From NCBI GenBank assembly GCA_964545715.1, contig CAZJHX010000017.1, positions 27,931-91,930 on the forward strand: 64,000 nt of DNA, read 5' to 3'. Source of the DNA: CAZJHX01 sp964545715 (lineage in GTDB: Bacteria; Myxococcota_A; UBA9042; GCA-2863065). Under the pieces are notes generated by a model. It worked only from the letters and a program-made list of their open reading frames with translations, did no database searches and had not been told where the DNA came from. Both the position numbers and the translations under genes were made by a program. Position 1 is the first letter of the stretch, and every line of letters starts with the position of its first letter. This document shows, piece by piece, positions 46,795 through 57,013 of the stretch.

Positions 46795-49481
46795 ACGACA
46801 TCTCCTTCACCCTCGACGGTCGCGCGGTTGAATGCACCGAGGGCGAGACGATCCTGCAGGCGGCGACCCGGCACGGCGTCGAGATCCCGTCGCTGTGCAA
46901 CGATCCGCGGCTGGATCCGGCGGGCGCGTGTCGCAGCTGCCTGGTCGACATCGAGGGCGTGCGGCGCTTGATGCCCGCGTGTGCGACGCCTGCGACTCAG
47001 GGGCAGTCGGTCTCGACCGGCAACGCCCGCGTGAAGCGTCATCAGAACGTGTTGATGTCGCTATACATGGCCGATCACGGCGCCAACATCGACGACGGAT
47101 CGCCGCGCAACGAGCTGACGGCGATGGCGGCGGCGGCGGGCCCATTGCTGCCGTTGGACGCCTTGCAGTCGCCGCGAGCCTCACGACCGGCCGAGACCAA
47201 CCCATACCTGACGTTTGCGCCCGATCTCTGCATCCTGTGCGCCCGCTGCACGCGCTATTGCGACGAGGTGGAGGCGGTCAGCGCGATCACCCTCTCGGAG
47301 CGCGGTGCGGCGACCACCATCGCCACCGCCGCCCAGGTCAGCCTCATGGACAGCACCTGTGAGCTGTGCGGCGGCTGCGTCGACACGTGCCCGACCGGCG
47401 CTCTGTTCGAGACCAAGGCCAAGGGCAAGCTGGACGCCGAGGTGGACCAGGTCCGCACCACCTGCAACTACTGCGGCGTGGGCTGCCAGATGGACTTGAA
47501 CGTCGCCGACGGCAAGGTCGTCGGCGTGACCAGTCCGGCGCCCGGCACCACCGTCAACGACGGCAACCTGTGCGTCAAAGGCCGCTTTGCCTACGACTTC
47601 ATCCACCACGACGACCGCCTGAGCACGCCGCTCGTTCGCGGTGCTGACGGCCGGCTGCACCCGGCCTCGTGGGAGCACGCGCTGCAGGTAGCCGCCGAGG
47701 GCCTGCTGGGCGTCAAGCGCAGACATGGCGCGGACTCGTTGGGCTTCATCTCATCCAGCCGCTGCACGGGCGAGGAGAACTACCTGGTGCAGAAGCTGGC
47801 GCGCGCGGCCTTCGGCACCAACAACTGCCATCAATGCGCGGCAACATGACACGCCCCCACCGTCGCCGGTCTGGTGACAATGTTTGGCGCGGGCGCGATG
47901 ACCAACTCGATCCCGGAGATCCGCGACGCGGACGTGCTGTTTGTGATCGGGTCCAACACCACTGAGGCGCATCCGATCATCGCCATGGAGATGAAGCGCG
48001 CCGTCCGTCGCGGCGCCAAGCTGATCGTGGGCGATCCGCGCGCGATCTGGCTGGCGGACATCGCCGAGCTGCACCTGCAGCTGCACCCGGGCACGGACGT
48101 CTGGCTGCTCAACGCCATGGCCCACGTGATCATCGCTGAAGGGCTGGTCGACGAGGGCTTCATTCGTGAGCATACGGCCGGCTTCGCATCGGTGAAGGCC
48201 GCAGTCGCCGACTACACCCCGGAGGCGGCGGAAGAGGTCACGTCGGTCCCGGCCGACGACATCCGCAAAGCCGCGCGCCTGTACGCCACCACGCGCAAGG
48301 CGGGCATCTACTACACGCTGGGCATCACCGAGCACACCCACGGCACCGACAACGTGTATGCGCTGGCCAACCTGGTCCTGATGACCGGGCATCTGGGCGT
48401 GCGCTCCGCCGGCATGAACCCGCTGCGGGGCCAAAACAACGTACAAGGCGCCAACGACGCAGGCGCCAGCCCGGTCTTTTACCCCGGCTACCAGCGTGTC
48501 CACGACGAGGACGCCAGGCTCAAGTTTGAAGAGGCCTGGGGCGTGCCGCTGTCGCCCGACGACGGCATCAACCTCAACCAGATGATGGGCGCTTTGGCCA
48601 CGGGCGACCTCAAGGGCCTCTACGTGATGGGCGAGGACATCGTGCTGTCGGAGCCCAACGCCACCAAAGTCGAGAAGGGGCTCAACGCCTGCGAGTTTCT
48701 GGTCGTGCAGGACATCTTCATGAACGAGACCTGCCGCTACGCCGACGTGGTCCTGCCGGCGGCATGTTTCGCAGAGAAAGACGGCGTGTTCACAAACAGC
48801 GATCGCCGCGTGCAGCGCGTGCGCAAGGCCGTCGAGCCTCCGGGTGAGGCGCGCGCTGACTGGGAGATCATCTGCGACCTGGCGCGCGCGTGTGGCTACC
48901 CGATGCCGCATTACGCGAACACCGGCGAGATCTACGCAGAGCTGGCGTCCCTGTCGCCCAAGTTTGCGGGCATCAACTACGAGCGCCTGGACACCGAGGG
49001 CGGCCTGCAGTGGCCCTGCCCCGACACGACCCACCCGGGCACGCCAACCCTGCACGGCGACGGTCCGCTCAACGGGACCGCGCAGTTCCAGGCGGTCAGC
49101 TATCGGCCCAGCGATGAGCTCGCCGACGTCGAATACCCGCTGGTCCTCTCCACGGGCCGGACGCTGTACCACTACAACGCCGGCACACAGACACGGCGCG
49201 ATCCGGGCCCCGCAGCGCTGCAGCCGAGCCTCTTCATTCAGGTGCACCGGCGCGACGCTCGGGGACTGGGCGTCTACGACGGCGATCGGGTCAATGTCGT
49301 CTCGCGACGAGGCGAAGTCGAGGCCGTGGTCAAAGTAACCAAGGCAGTGCGGCCGGGGTGCGTGTGGATGCCGTTCCACTTCGCCGAGAGTCCGACCAAT
49401 CGCCTGACCAACGACGCCGGAGACTCGGTCACGGGCACAGGTGAGTACAAGGTCTGCGCTGTCCGGATCGAGCGCTGCTAG
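46791..49481 (+). CDS. Formate dehydrogenase catalytic subunit, selenocysteine-containing
   Basis: 896 residues if the UGA at 47847-47849 is decoded as Sec353. The two halves are in the same frame: the first ends NNCHQCAAT and the second resumes HAPTVAGLVTMFGAG. This is exactly where formate dehydrogenases have the Mo/W ligand (Sec or Cys before His-x-Pro). The N-terminus is a 2Fe-2S ferredoxin (Cys36, 47, 50, 64), then LCILCARCTRYC and CELCGGCVDTCPTGA for two 4Fe-4S clusters, CNYCGVGC for the active-site cluster, then the bis-MGD domains. It oxidises formate to CO2. A SECIS hairpin follows the UGA. No selA, selB or selC lies in this window, so decoding depends on genes elsewhere. Confidence 0.93.
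47862..47878 (+). promoter_or_regulatory. Bacterial SECIS element
   Basis: GTCGCC (47862-47867) pairs with GGTGAC (47873-47878), five Watson-Crick pairs and one G-U, closing the apical loop GGTCT. The loop starts 18 bases after the UGA. E. coli fdhF has the same loop sequence at the same distance. The loop is the SelB contact point, so the UGA is best read as selenocysteine. Confidence 0.85.
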
Positions 49482-51486
49482 CAGGGATGCTCATCCGGCA
49501 ATGTAAAGCTGAAGCGCGCACCGACAAGCGGCTCACCGCGGCCTGAAATCTCACCGCCGTGGCGCTCGATGATTCGGCGGACGGTCGCCAATCCAACGCC
49601 ATTTCCGTCGAAATCGCTTCGGCGGTGGATCCGCTCAAACGGCGTGAACAGCTTCCCAACGAACTCCATCTTGAAGCCCGCCCCGTTGTCCTGCACATAA
49701 TATGTGCGGGGGGTCATGTCGGGCTCCACGCCAAACTCGATGCGCGCGAGAGCCTCTTTCCCGGTGTACTTCCACGCGTTGCCGACCAGATTCTCCAGCA
49801 CAATCCGAATCAGCGCCGGGTCGGCCTGAGCCTCTATCACGGGCGCGGCAAGGACCAGCTCGACGTTGCGCCCCGGCTCGTTTGAGGTGAGATCGCTGAA
49901 GATGGCCTGGACGACCTCGGCAAGGTCGACCGTATGCCGATCGATGGCCGCTTGCTTGACCCGCGACAACTCCAGCAAATCGGCGATCAAGTCCGCCATG
50001 CGCGCGGCCGCAGTCTGCACGCGACCAAGCAGCCGCCGGCCTTCTTCGCCAAGCGCGTCACCATGTCCTGACTCGAGCAGCTGGCTGAAGCCGGTGATCC
50101 ACCGAACCGGAGCTCTGAGATCGTGCGAGACGGTACGGGTAAACGCGTCCAGCTCGCGGTTCGTGTCCTCCAGCTCGGCCATCTTGATTGCGAGCTCTTG
50201 ATTCTTGGTCTGCACCTCGGCCAGGTGCTGCGCTCTCTGCTCCGCGAGGACCTCGGCCGCTTTGGCGCGCTCCTGGTCCAGTGTGCGGCGGGCAAGCTGC
50301 TGCAACAACTCCAGATGCTCAGCCTCGAACTGGCGTCGTCGAAGCTGTGCTCGCAGTCGCGCCTTGATCACCTGAAAGCCGCTGTCCTTAGGCACGTAAT
50401 CGTCCGCACCGGCTTGGATACTCTCGAACATCACGCCCTGCGTGTCCTGCGACGTCATCAGCAGCAATGGAACGTGACGCAGCTCCACGCTGCCTTTGAT
50501 GCGTCGGGTGGTCTCGTGACCGTTGATCCCAGGCATCACGAGGTCGAGGAGAATCGCGTCGAATGTGTCCACGTTCAGCAGCGCCAGCGACTCTTCTCCC
50601 GACTGCGCGGCGACCACCTCGTACCCCTCCCGACGCAGCTCGTGCTCCAGTGTCATTCGGTAGGTCGGACTGTCATCGACGACCAGCACCTTCTTCGGCG
50701 CCAGTAGCCCCGCGTCTGCGGGTAGCGTCTCCCCCCCTGACACCGGCGTACGCAACAGCGCCGCCAAACGTGAGACGAGCGTGCTCTGGTCCGCGCTCTT
50801 GAGCACAAACGCATCAGCGCCCCCCTCCAGCGCCTGAACCTCTGCCTCCGGCCCCACCGACCCGGTCAACATGACGCACGGCGTGTGGCGCAGCGCCGCA
50901 TCGGCGCGAATGCGCTGGATCACGGTGCCGCCGTCGATCTCCGGCAGATGGTAGTCGCAGACCACGGCGGCGGGCCGATACCTGCGTGCCAGGCGCAGAC
51001 CCTCCTCACCCGACGCGGCCTCGATCACGCCGTATCCCTGCTCTTCGAGCGCGGCCCGGACGGCCAACAGCGACGACGGGCTGTCGTCAATGGCCAGAAT
51101 CTGAGGCGCGCTCGCCGCCTCCTGCGCCCCGACCAGAAGCCGCGCGCGATCGACCAGGTAGTCTCGATCGTACGGTTTGGCCACGTAGTCGTCGGCCCCC
51201 GTCTCCAGTCCACGGATCCGGTCAGCCACCTCGCTTGCGGATGACAGCACGATGATCGGCAGCATCGCGGTCGCAGCTTGGCCCCGCAGCTCAACCAGCA
51301 GATCCAGCCCCTCACCATCGGGGAGGTTGACGTCCAGGATCACGATGTCGAAGTCGCCCGCGGCCAGCTCGGCCCGAGCCGCGGACAGCGTCAGGGCCCC
51401 GGTCGGCTCGAACCCCCCGGACTCGAACGCGTCGCATAAATCCACCTGGATCGTGCGGCTGTCGTCCACTATCAGCGCCTTGGGCA
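49478..51486 (-). CDS. Triple-receiver hybrid histidine kinase
   Basis: 669 residues from the ATG at 51486 (GGAGAGG seven bases upstream; a GTG two codons earlier is possible). Three receivers in tandem each keep their Asp: IVILDVNLPDGEG, AVVCDYHLPEIDG and AILLDLVMPGING. A coiled coil (about 375-450) leads to the dimerisation helix TVSHDLRAPVRWITGFSQLL with the phospho-His, then the ATPase motifs NLVGNAWKYTG, DNGAGF and GNGVGLATVRRIIERHGG. There are no membrane segments. It is the last gene of the chemosensory operon, in the position where Wsp systems have the diguanylate cyclase WspR, so it is probably the output. Its stop overlaps the convergent fdh gene by 4 bp. Confidence 0.92.
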
Positions 51487-51489
51487 TAA

Positions 51490-52557
51490 TCACACCTCTC
51501 CGGTCGCCGACCGGCCCGCGAGCGCCAACATCCGCGCCGCGATCTCGCCCACGGGCACCACCTCATGAACAACGCCGCTCTCGATCGCTCGGCGCGGCAT
51601 CCCAAACACCACACACGACGCTTCGTCCTGCGCCATGATGTACCCACCCAGCTCTCTGAGCGCGCGCAACCCGTCAACCCCGTCCGAGCCCATTCCGGTC
51701 ATGATGATGCCCAACGCCGAAGGCCCGTAGACCTCGCCGACAGACTGAAAAAGCGGCGACGCAGAGGGGCGAAACTGCCCGACCGGCGGGGAGTCACTCA
51801 AAGCCACGGTCCGTCCAGCGCTGACCTTGAGATGGCGATCCGGTGGCGCCACGTACATCACCCCCCCGACCAGCCGCTCACCCGCCTCAGCGACTTTGAC
51901 CGTCACGCCGGACTGGTCGTCGAGCCAGCGGGCCATGGACGCCACAAACTTGTCCGCCATGTGCTGCACCACCAGAATCGGCGCCGGAAAGTCCGCCGGC
52001 AACTCGCTCAGTACGGCCGCCAGCGCCGCCGGCCCACCCGTCGAGGTCCCGATCGCCAGGACCTCAGCGCGAACGTGGGAGCGCGGGCCGGCCGCCGCGA
52101 CCCGACGTGGCGTCTTGCGCGAGCCGTGCCGGCGCACCACACTCACGTCCGCCATGGCCTTGACGCTGGATACAAACCGCCGGGCATCCATCTCGAAGCG
52201 GTCGGCCGTCGGCCCGGCCAGCTTCGGCAAAAGCATGACCGCCCCAGCACCGAGCGCCTCCATGCTGACCGACGCTTCCCGCACGTCTCGATGTCCCGAC
52301 ACGATGAGGATCGGTGTCGGCGTACGAGTCATGATCTCGCGCGTCGCGTCGTAGCCGTTCATCACGGGCATCACGATGTCCATGGTGACGACGTCCGGCC
52401 GGTGCGTGGCCACTGCGTCGACCGCCTCAGCGCCGTTGGACGCTTGCGCGACCACTGCCACCTGGGGATCGTCTTCCAGGAGCGCGACCAGCAACTCTCT
52501 GCTGGTCGGGGAGTCGTCGGCAACAACGACGCGGATGGGCGTGGACGAGGGGATCAC
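51490..52557 (-). CDS. cheB: Chemotaxis response regulator/methylesterase CheB
   Basis: 355 residues from a GTG overlapping the cheA stop (GTGA). Receiver domain with DIVMPVMNG after VVTMD (Asp60). The methylesterase domain has the Ser in IGTSTGGPAAL, the His in VVQHMADKF and the Asp in TGMGSDGVDG. It demethylates the receptor under control of CheA. Four bases separate its stop from the start of the hybrid kinase. Confidence 0.95.
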   Translation of the reverse strand: MIPSSTPIRVVVADDSPTSRELLVALLEDDPQVAVVAQASNGAEAVDAVATHRPDVVTMDIVMPVMNGYDATREIMTRTPTPILIVSGHRDVREASVSMEALGAGAVMLLPKLAGPTADRFEMDARRFVSSVKAMADVSVVRRHGSRKTPRRVAAAGPRSHVRAEVLAIGTSTGGPAALAAVLSELPADFPAPILVVQHMADKFVASMARWLDDQSGVTVKVAEAGERLVGGVMYVAPPDRHLKVSAGRTVALSDSPPVGQFRPSASPLFQSVGEVYGPSALGIIMTGMGSDGVDGLRALRELGGYIMAQDEASCVVFGMPRRAIESGVVHEVVPVGEIAARMLALAGRSATGEV

Positions 52558-54758
52558 AGCAACCTCGCAATGGTCGTCAATAGCGCTTGCTGCTCAAACG
52601 CGCTCTTCACGATGTACGCGTTGGCGCCGACATCGATGCCTCGCGACCGATCCCGGTCGGATGAGAGCGCGGTCACCAGCACGATGGGGAGGTCACGGTG
52701 CTTGGCCGAGGCGCGTATCGCCTCGGTCAGCCCGAAGCCGTCCATGCGTGGCATTTCGATGTCGGACACCACCAGATCAAACGCGGCCGCCTTCAAGATC
52801 TGAAGCGCGTCCTGCCCGTCGACGGCGGTCGTCACGTCATAGCCGGCACCCTCCAAAATGCTGCGCTCGAGCGCACGAGTGGTGATCGAGTCATCGACCA
52901 CCAGAATGCGCGGCCTGACTCGCTCGGTCGGCTGCTCGACGCCCTCCGCGATATCCGCCCGGCCCTGCCATGCCCTGGCTTGCCGAACGAGATCGGGCGA
53001 ATGCAGCACCAGGGCCATGCCGCCATCCGGTAAAACCGTCGCACCGCTGAGTAGCGAGAGGCCGCCCAGTCGCGCGCCCATGCTCGTCACAACCACCTCG
53101 CGCACATCCAGCAGAGCATCCACGCTGAGGGCGGCAAGGTGACCGTCAGCCTCGATCACAACCAGCGGCGTGTGCCGCTGCGGCTGCGGCGTAGCGGGAA
53201 AGCCGAGCAGCTGCGCCAGCGAGGCTATCGGCACCAGCGCATCGTTGGTCCCAACCACATCGCGTCCGCGCACGCGGCGCACATCGTCCGCCGTCACGCG
53301 CATACAGCGGCGCACGCTGGCCGACGGCAGCGCCAACGTCTGCCCCCCGGCCCGTAGCAACAGCGCCCGCTCGGTCGTCAGCGTCAGGGGGACCCTGAGC
53401 TGAAAACAACTTCCCAGTCCCGCTGTGGAGGTCACATCCACACGCCCACGCAGCGCCTCGACACGCGTGCGGACCACGTCCAGACCCACACCGCGTCCGG
53501 AGATGTCGGTGATGATTCGCGCCGTCGACAGCCCGGGCGTAAACAGCGTGCGCAGCAGCTCCTCGGGGTCGGCGGGCACGGGGATCTTTCGGCTCTTCAG
53601 CGCAGCCCGCAGCTTGTCGCGAGGCACGCCACGGCCGTCATCGCGAACCTCCACCAACACCATCTCGCCCTCAAGACGTCCGCACACCGTGATGGTAGCC
53701 CGCTCGGGCTTGCCGGCGGCCCGACGCTCGCTCGGAGGCTCAACGCCGTGGTCGGCGCTGTTTCGCACCAGGTGGAGCAATGGCTGCTTCAGACCCTCCA
53801 GAACCACCCGGTCGATCTCGGTCTCGCCACCTTCGATGACCAACTGGATTTGCTTGCCGGTCGCGACAGCGATATCGCGAACCGCCCTGTCCAGCCCGGC
53901 GCATGCCGTATCCAGCGGCATCATTCTCAGACGCCGCGCGGCAAAGTGCAGCGGCGCCATCTCCCGCGCCAACGCCCGAGAGTCGGCGGCTAGCTCAGCG
54001 GCCAGGCTCGAGAGGCCGCCACTCAACTGCAGCAGGTCGCTCTCCACGGATTCATTCGCCGTCAGCGCCCGTGCCCGACGTCGCTCCCACCGTGCACTGA
54101 GGGCGCCTGAGGCACGCACCACAGCGCGCACATCGCGTCGCGACCGGCGCCAGCGCGCATGGGTCGCACGAGCCAGCCGCCTCAAGATGTCGGTGGTCTG
54201 TCGTCGTGACTCCAAGCGCTCCTGGGCCAGGAGCAGGTCCGACACACGGTTGATCACGTGATCAACGCGCTCCGAGGAGACTCGAATGCTGCCCCCATCG
54301 ACCGCCGCTTCACTGTTCAAAGGCGGCGCCGGAGACTCGGCCGTCTCTACCACAGGCGCTGCATCCGAGCCGCTCAGCGTGACGAGCAGCCGTGCCACGG
54401 GCGACGCCTCCAGGCTCGTCCCATCGCGCAGTCTCCTGGCGGCATCTCCAAGCGCGTCGGCCGCCTTGAGCATCGTGGCAAAGAGGTCCTCGCCGGCGGG
54501 TTCGGCCCCGTCACGCACCTTGCTCAGCCGGCTCTCCAGCCGATGGCACACGTCCGCAACAATTGGGACATTGACGGCGCGCGCAGCGCCTTTGAGGCTG
54601 TGAGCAGACCGAAAGAGCTCGCGGATGTGCTGTTCGCGCAGCGGTCCCTGGGGGTCGCCCTCCAACGCCAGCACCGTGGCATTGATCGTCCCCACGTGCT
54701 CGGCCAGCTCGTCCACAAAGGTGGCGAGCAGCCGCTTTCTGAGCTTCTCCTTGTCCAT
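52554..54758 (-). CDS. CheA-type histidine kinase with fused receiver (WspE-like)
   Basis: 734 residues. Hpt domain with phospho-His53 in FRSAHSLKGAAR; an Arg-rich helical dimerisation part (about 175-270) replaces the usual P2/P3. The ATPase has HLVRNSADHG, DDGRGVP and ISGRGVGLDVV, then a CheW-like P5 domain. A C-terminal receiver has ILVVDDSITTR and LVVSDIEMPRMDG. CheA-receiver fusions of this length are typical of Wsp-like systems. The only separate receiver proteins in the operon are CheB and the hybrid kinase; there is no stand-alone CheY. Confidence 0.94.
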   Translation of the reverse strand: MDKEKLRKRLLATFVDELAEHVGTINATVLALEGDPQGPLREQHIRELFRSAHSLKGAARAVNVPIVADVCHRLESRLSKVRDGAEPAGEDLFATMLKAADALGDAARRLRDGTSLEASPVARLLVTLSGSDAAPVVETAESPAPPLNSEAAVDGGSIRVSSERVDHVINRVSDLLLAQERLESRRQTTDILRRLARATHARWRRSRRDVRAVVRASGALSARWERRRARALTANESVESDLLQLSGGLSSLAAELAADSRALAREMAPLHFAARRLRMMPLDTACAGLDRAVRDIAVATGKQIQLVIEGGETEIDRVVLEGLKQPLLHLVRNSADHGVEPPSERRAAGKPERATITVCGRLEGEMVLVEVRDDGRGVPRDKLRAALKSRKIPVPADPEELLRTLFTPGLSTARIITDISGRGVGLDVVRTRVEALRGRVDVTSTAGLGSCFQLRVPLTLTTERALLLRAGGQTLALPSASVRRCMRVTADDVRRVRGRDVVGTNDALVPIASLAQLLGFPATPQPQRHTPLVVIEADGHLAALSVDALLDVREVVVTSMGARLGGLSLLSGATVLPDGGMALVLHSPDLVRQARAWQGRADIAEGVEQPTERVRPRILVVDDSITTRALERSILEGAGYDVTTAVDGQDALQILKAAAFDLVVSDIEMPRMDGFGLTEAIRASAKHRDLPIVLVTALSSDRDRSRGIDVGANAYIVKSAFEQQALLTTIARLL

Positions 54759-54767
54759 CTTTCGAGG

Positions 54768-56390
54768 CTAGTGGACCCCCATCTGATCTCGCAGCCGCTC
54801 GCTGAGCAGCGTCAGGTCGGCTGCCGCCTTCTCGATCTGCTCCGTCGACGCCAGGCTCTGAGTCGTGGATGAGTCGATGTTGACCATGGCATCGTGAATC
54901 TGACTCATCCCCGTCGCCTGCTGGGTCGCCGACGCGGTGATTTGCAGCGCGGTCTGAGCGTTCTCCGTCACACTCTGAATCAGCACAGTGATCGTCTCGT
55001 CGGCGTCCGACACCACGCGCGCCGCAGATTGAGCTCGCTTGCTGCCCTCCTCCGTGCTCATGACGGCCGCGTTGGTGGCCCGCTGAATCTCCAGCAGGAT
55101 ATCGCGCACCTCGCGCGTAGCGGTCTTGGACTGCTCCGCCAGCGCCTTGACCTCCGCAGCCACGACGGCAAAACCGCGTCCTTCCTCGCCGGCCCGCGCA
55201 GCTTCGATCGCCGCATTCAGCGCCAATAGATTGGTCTGGTCTGCGATGTCCGTGACAGTCTCCGTGATGGCGCCGATAGCCTGCGCGCGCTCCGCCAGGT
55301 CGACAATGCTCTCCGCAATGGACTCCACCTGTTCACGGACCTCATCCATAACACTGACCGTGCGCTCGATCGCGCGCCGCCCGGCCTCGCCAACTTCAGC
55401 CGCGCGCTGAGAGCTGTCGGCCACCTGCTGTGCCCGGCCGCGCGCCTGCTCGGACGTCTTTTGCACCTCGGCCACCGTGCTCACCGTCTCGGCGATCGCG
55501 GCCGACGACTCCTGAGCCCCGGCTGCCTGCTCCGTGACGCTGGCCAGAATCTCTGCCGATGCCGCCGCCAGCTGGGCCGACGTCTCCTGCAGTGACGCAT
55601 TCAGCGCCTGGCGGGCTGAGATGTCCTGCACCGTCCCGATGAAGACCCGCTCGTCGCCAAACTGAAGTTTAGTCACTCGAAGGGCGACCGGAAAGACCGA
55701 GCCGTCCTTGCGCTGTGCGACGATCTCGCGCTCCGAGTTCAGGATCTTTGCCTGCCCGGTCGTCCGATAGTTGCGCAGATATCCGTCGTGTTCATCACGG
55801 TACGGCTGCGGCATCAGCATCTTGATGTTCTTGCCCAGTACCTCGTCGCTAGTGAACCCGAACATGGCGACCGCGCGGGCGTTGAAGGACTGCAACGTGC
55901 CCTCCTGGTCGATCGTGATGAGGGCATCCGCCGTGGCATCCATGACCGCCGCCACACGGGCGGAAGCCAGCGCGAGCTGATCAGCTGCAGCCTTCCGCTC
56001 GGTGGCGTCCTGAACGATGCCGACAAAGCGTTGCTTGCCATCCAGATGCATCTCGGTCACGCGCAAAGCGATCGGGAACACCTCTCCATTCTGGCGCAGT
56101 CCGACCAGGTCGCGCTCCTGGTTCAGGATCTTGGCCTTGTGCGTGCGGTGATAGTTGGTCAGGTAGCCGTCGTGCTCGTCCGAGTACGGCGCCGGCATCA
56201 ACATGCGCAGGTTCTTGCCCACAATCTCCGACGGCTCGTACCCGAAGAGCGCGCCGGCGGTCGCATTGAAGAACTCGATGTCCCCCACGCTGTCAGCGAC
56301 GATGGTCCCGTCGGCGGTGGCGTCGAGCACCGCTCTCAGCAGAGCCAAATCGCTGTCTGTCTTCTTTGTGCCGGTCTTCTTGGTAGCCAT
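54768..56390 (-). CDS. Soluble PAS-PAS methyl-accepting chemotaxis protein
   Basis: 540 residues with no transmembrane segment. Two PAS domains (about 15-135 and 140-260) are closely similar to each other: both contain LMPxPYxDEHDGYL, and KILNxERxxV with xxGxVFPxALRVT. They resemble FixL/heme-type PAS domains by length but the heme His is not obvious. The signalling hairpin has TDIADQTNLLALNAAIEAAR, then GRGFAVVAAEVKALAEQS. No C-terminal CheR-docking pentapeptide (it ends RDQMGVH). It is a cytosolic sensor, probably of an internal or redox signal. Confidence 0.93.
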   Translation of the reverse strand: MATKKTGTKKTDSDLALLRAVLDATADGTIVADSVGDIEFFNATAGALFGYEPSEIVGKNLRMLMPAPYSDEHDGYLTNYHRTHKAKILNQERDLVGLRQNGEVFPIALRVTEMHLDGKQRFVGIVQDATERKAAADQLALASARVAAVMDATADALITIDQEGTLQSFNARAVAMFGFTSDEVLGKNIKMLMPQPYRDEHDGYLRNYRTTGQAKILNSEREIVAQRKDGSVFPVALRVTKLQFGDERVFIGTVQDISARQALNASLQETSAQLAAASAEILASVTEQAAGAQESSAAIAETVSTVAEVQKTSEQARGRAQQVADSSQRAAEVGEAGRRAIERTVSVMDEVREQVESIAESIVDLAERAQAIGAITETVTDIADQTNLLALNAAIEAARAGEEGRGFAVVAAEVKALAEQSKTATREVRDILLEIQRATNAAVMSTEEGSKRAQSAARVVSDADETITVLIQSVTENAQTALQITASATQQATGMSQIHDAMVNIDSSTTQSLASTEQIEKAAADLTLLSERLRDQMGVH

Positions 56391-56398
56391 AATTCTCC

Positions 56399-57013
56399 TC
56401 AGCGAACACTCGAAACAATATCCAGTCGTGGGTCGGTCAGCAGCGCATCGCCGTCGAGTGCGATCAGGCCCTCGCGCGTCACACCTGTGATCAAGGCGGC
56501 GTCCCTGACGTCCGCATCTATGGGCGACGGCAGCAGCGTCGCGTCTGGGACGGTAGCGACGCCCATGACGGCGTCGACGGCCAGCGCCAGATCATGGGCA
56601 TCCGTGCCCAGCACGATCGCGTATCCACCGTCGGCCGAGCGGCGCGTCGACCCCAGGAGCACGGCCACATCGATCACCGGCAGAACCTGGCCATGGCGGG
56701 CGAGCGCGCCCACGAACACGTCGGGTGCACCCGGCAGAACGCTCAGGTGCACCAGCGGAAACACCTCCCGCACGTAGCCGAGCGCGACGCCGTAGCGCTC
56801 ATCACCCACGGTAAAGCACGCCAACACGGTGCCTGCGTCGTCGGTTGCAGCGCCTGAATCCCGCGGTGTGCGAAGCGTCGCGGCGCGAGTTTTGAGCACG
56901 GCCCGGGTGCGCTCCGGCGATCGCGCGACCTGCTCTGTCAGCGTTCGCTCCATGTTGGCGAGCCGCGTCCGCACAGCCTCCCAGTCCACCGTCTTGTCTT
57001 TTGCGTCGCTCAT
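56399..57013 (-). CDS. CheW-like coupling protein (second copy)
   Basis: 204 residues from the ATG at 57013, which overlaps the cheR stop (ATGA). The N-terminal 75 residues are helical and charged, then a CheW fold: CFTVGDERYGVALGYVREVF, LPGAPDVFVGALARHGQVLP and VDVAVLLG. It links the receptor to CheA. In Wsp systems two CheW proteins are present; this one has the position of WspD, directly after the CheR gene. Confidence 0.9.
   Translation of the reverse strand: MSDAKDKTVDWEAVRTRLANMERTLTEQVARSPERTRAVLKTRAATLRTPRDSGAATDDAGTVLACFTVGDERYGVALGYVREVFPLVHLSVLPGAPDVFVGALARHGQVLPVIDVAVLLGSTRRSADGGYAIVLGTDAHDLALAVDAVMGVATVPDATLLPSPIDADVRDAALITGVTREGLIALDGDALLTDPRLDIVSSVR

Noticed and set aside
47849..47874. 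Formate dehydrogenase as two separate genes or a nonsense pseudogene
   Set aside because: The frames match across the UGA, the residue context is that of the metal ligand, and a SECIS hairpin stands at the canonical distance.
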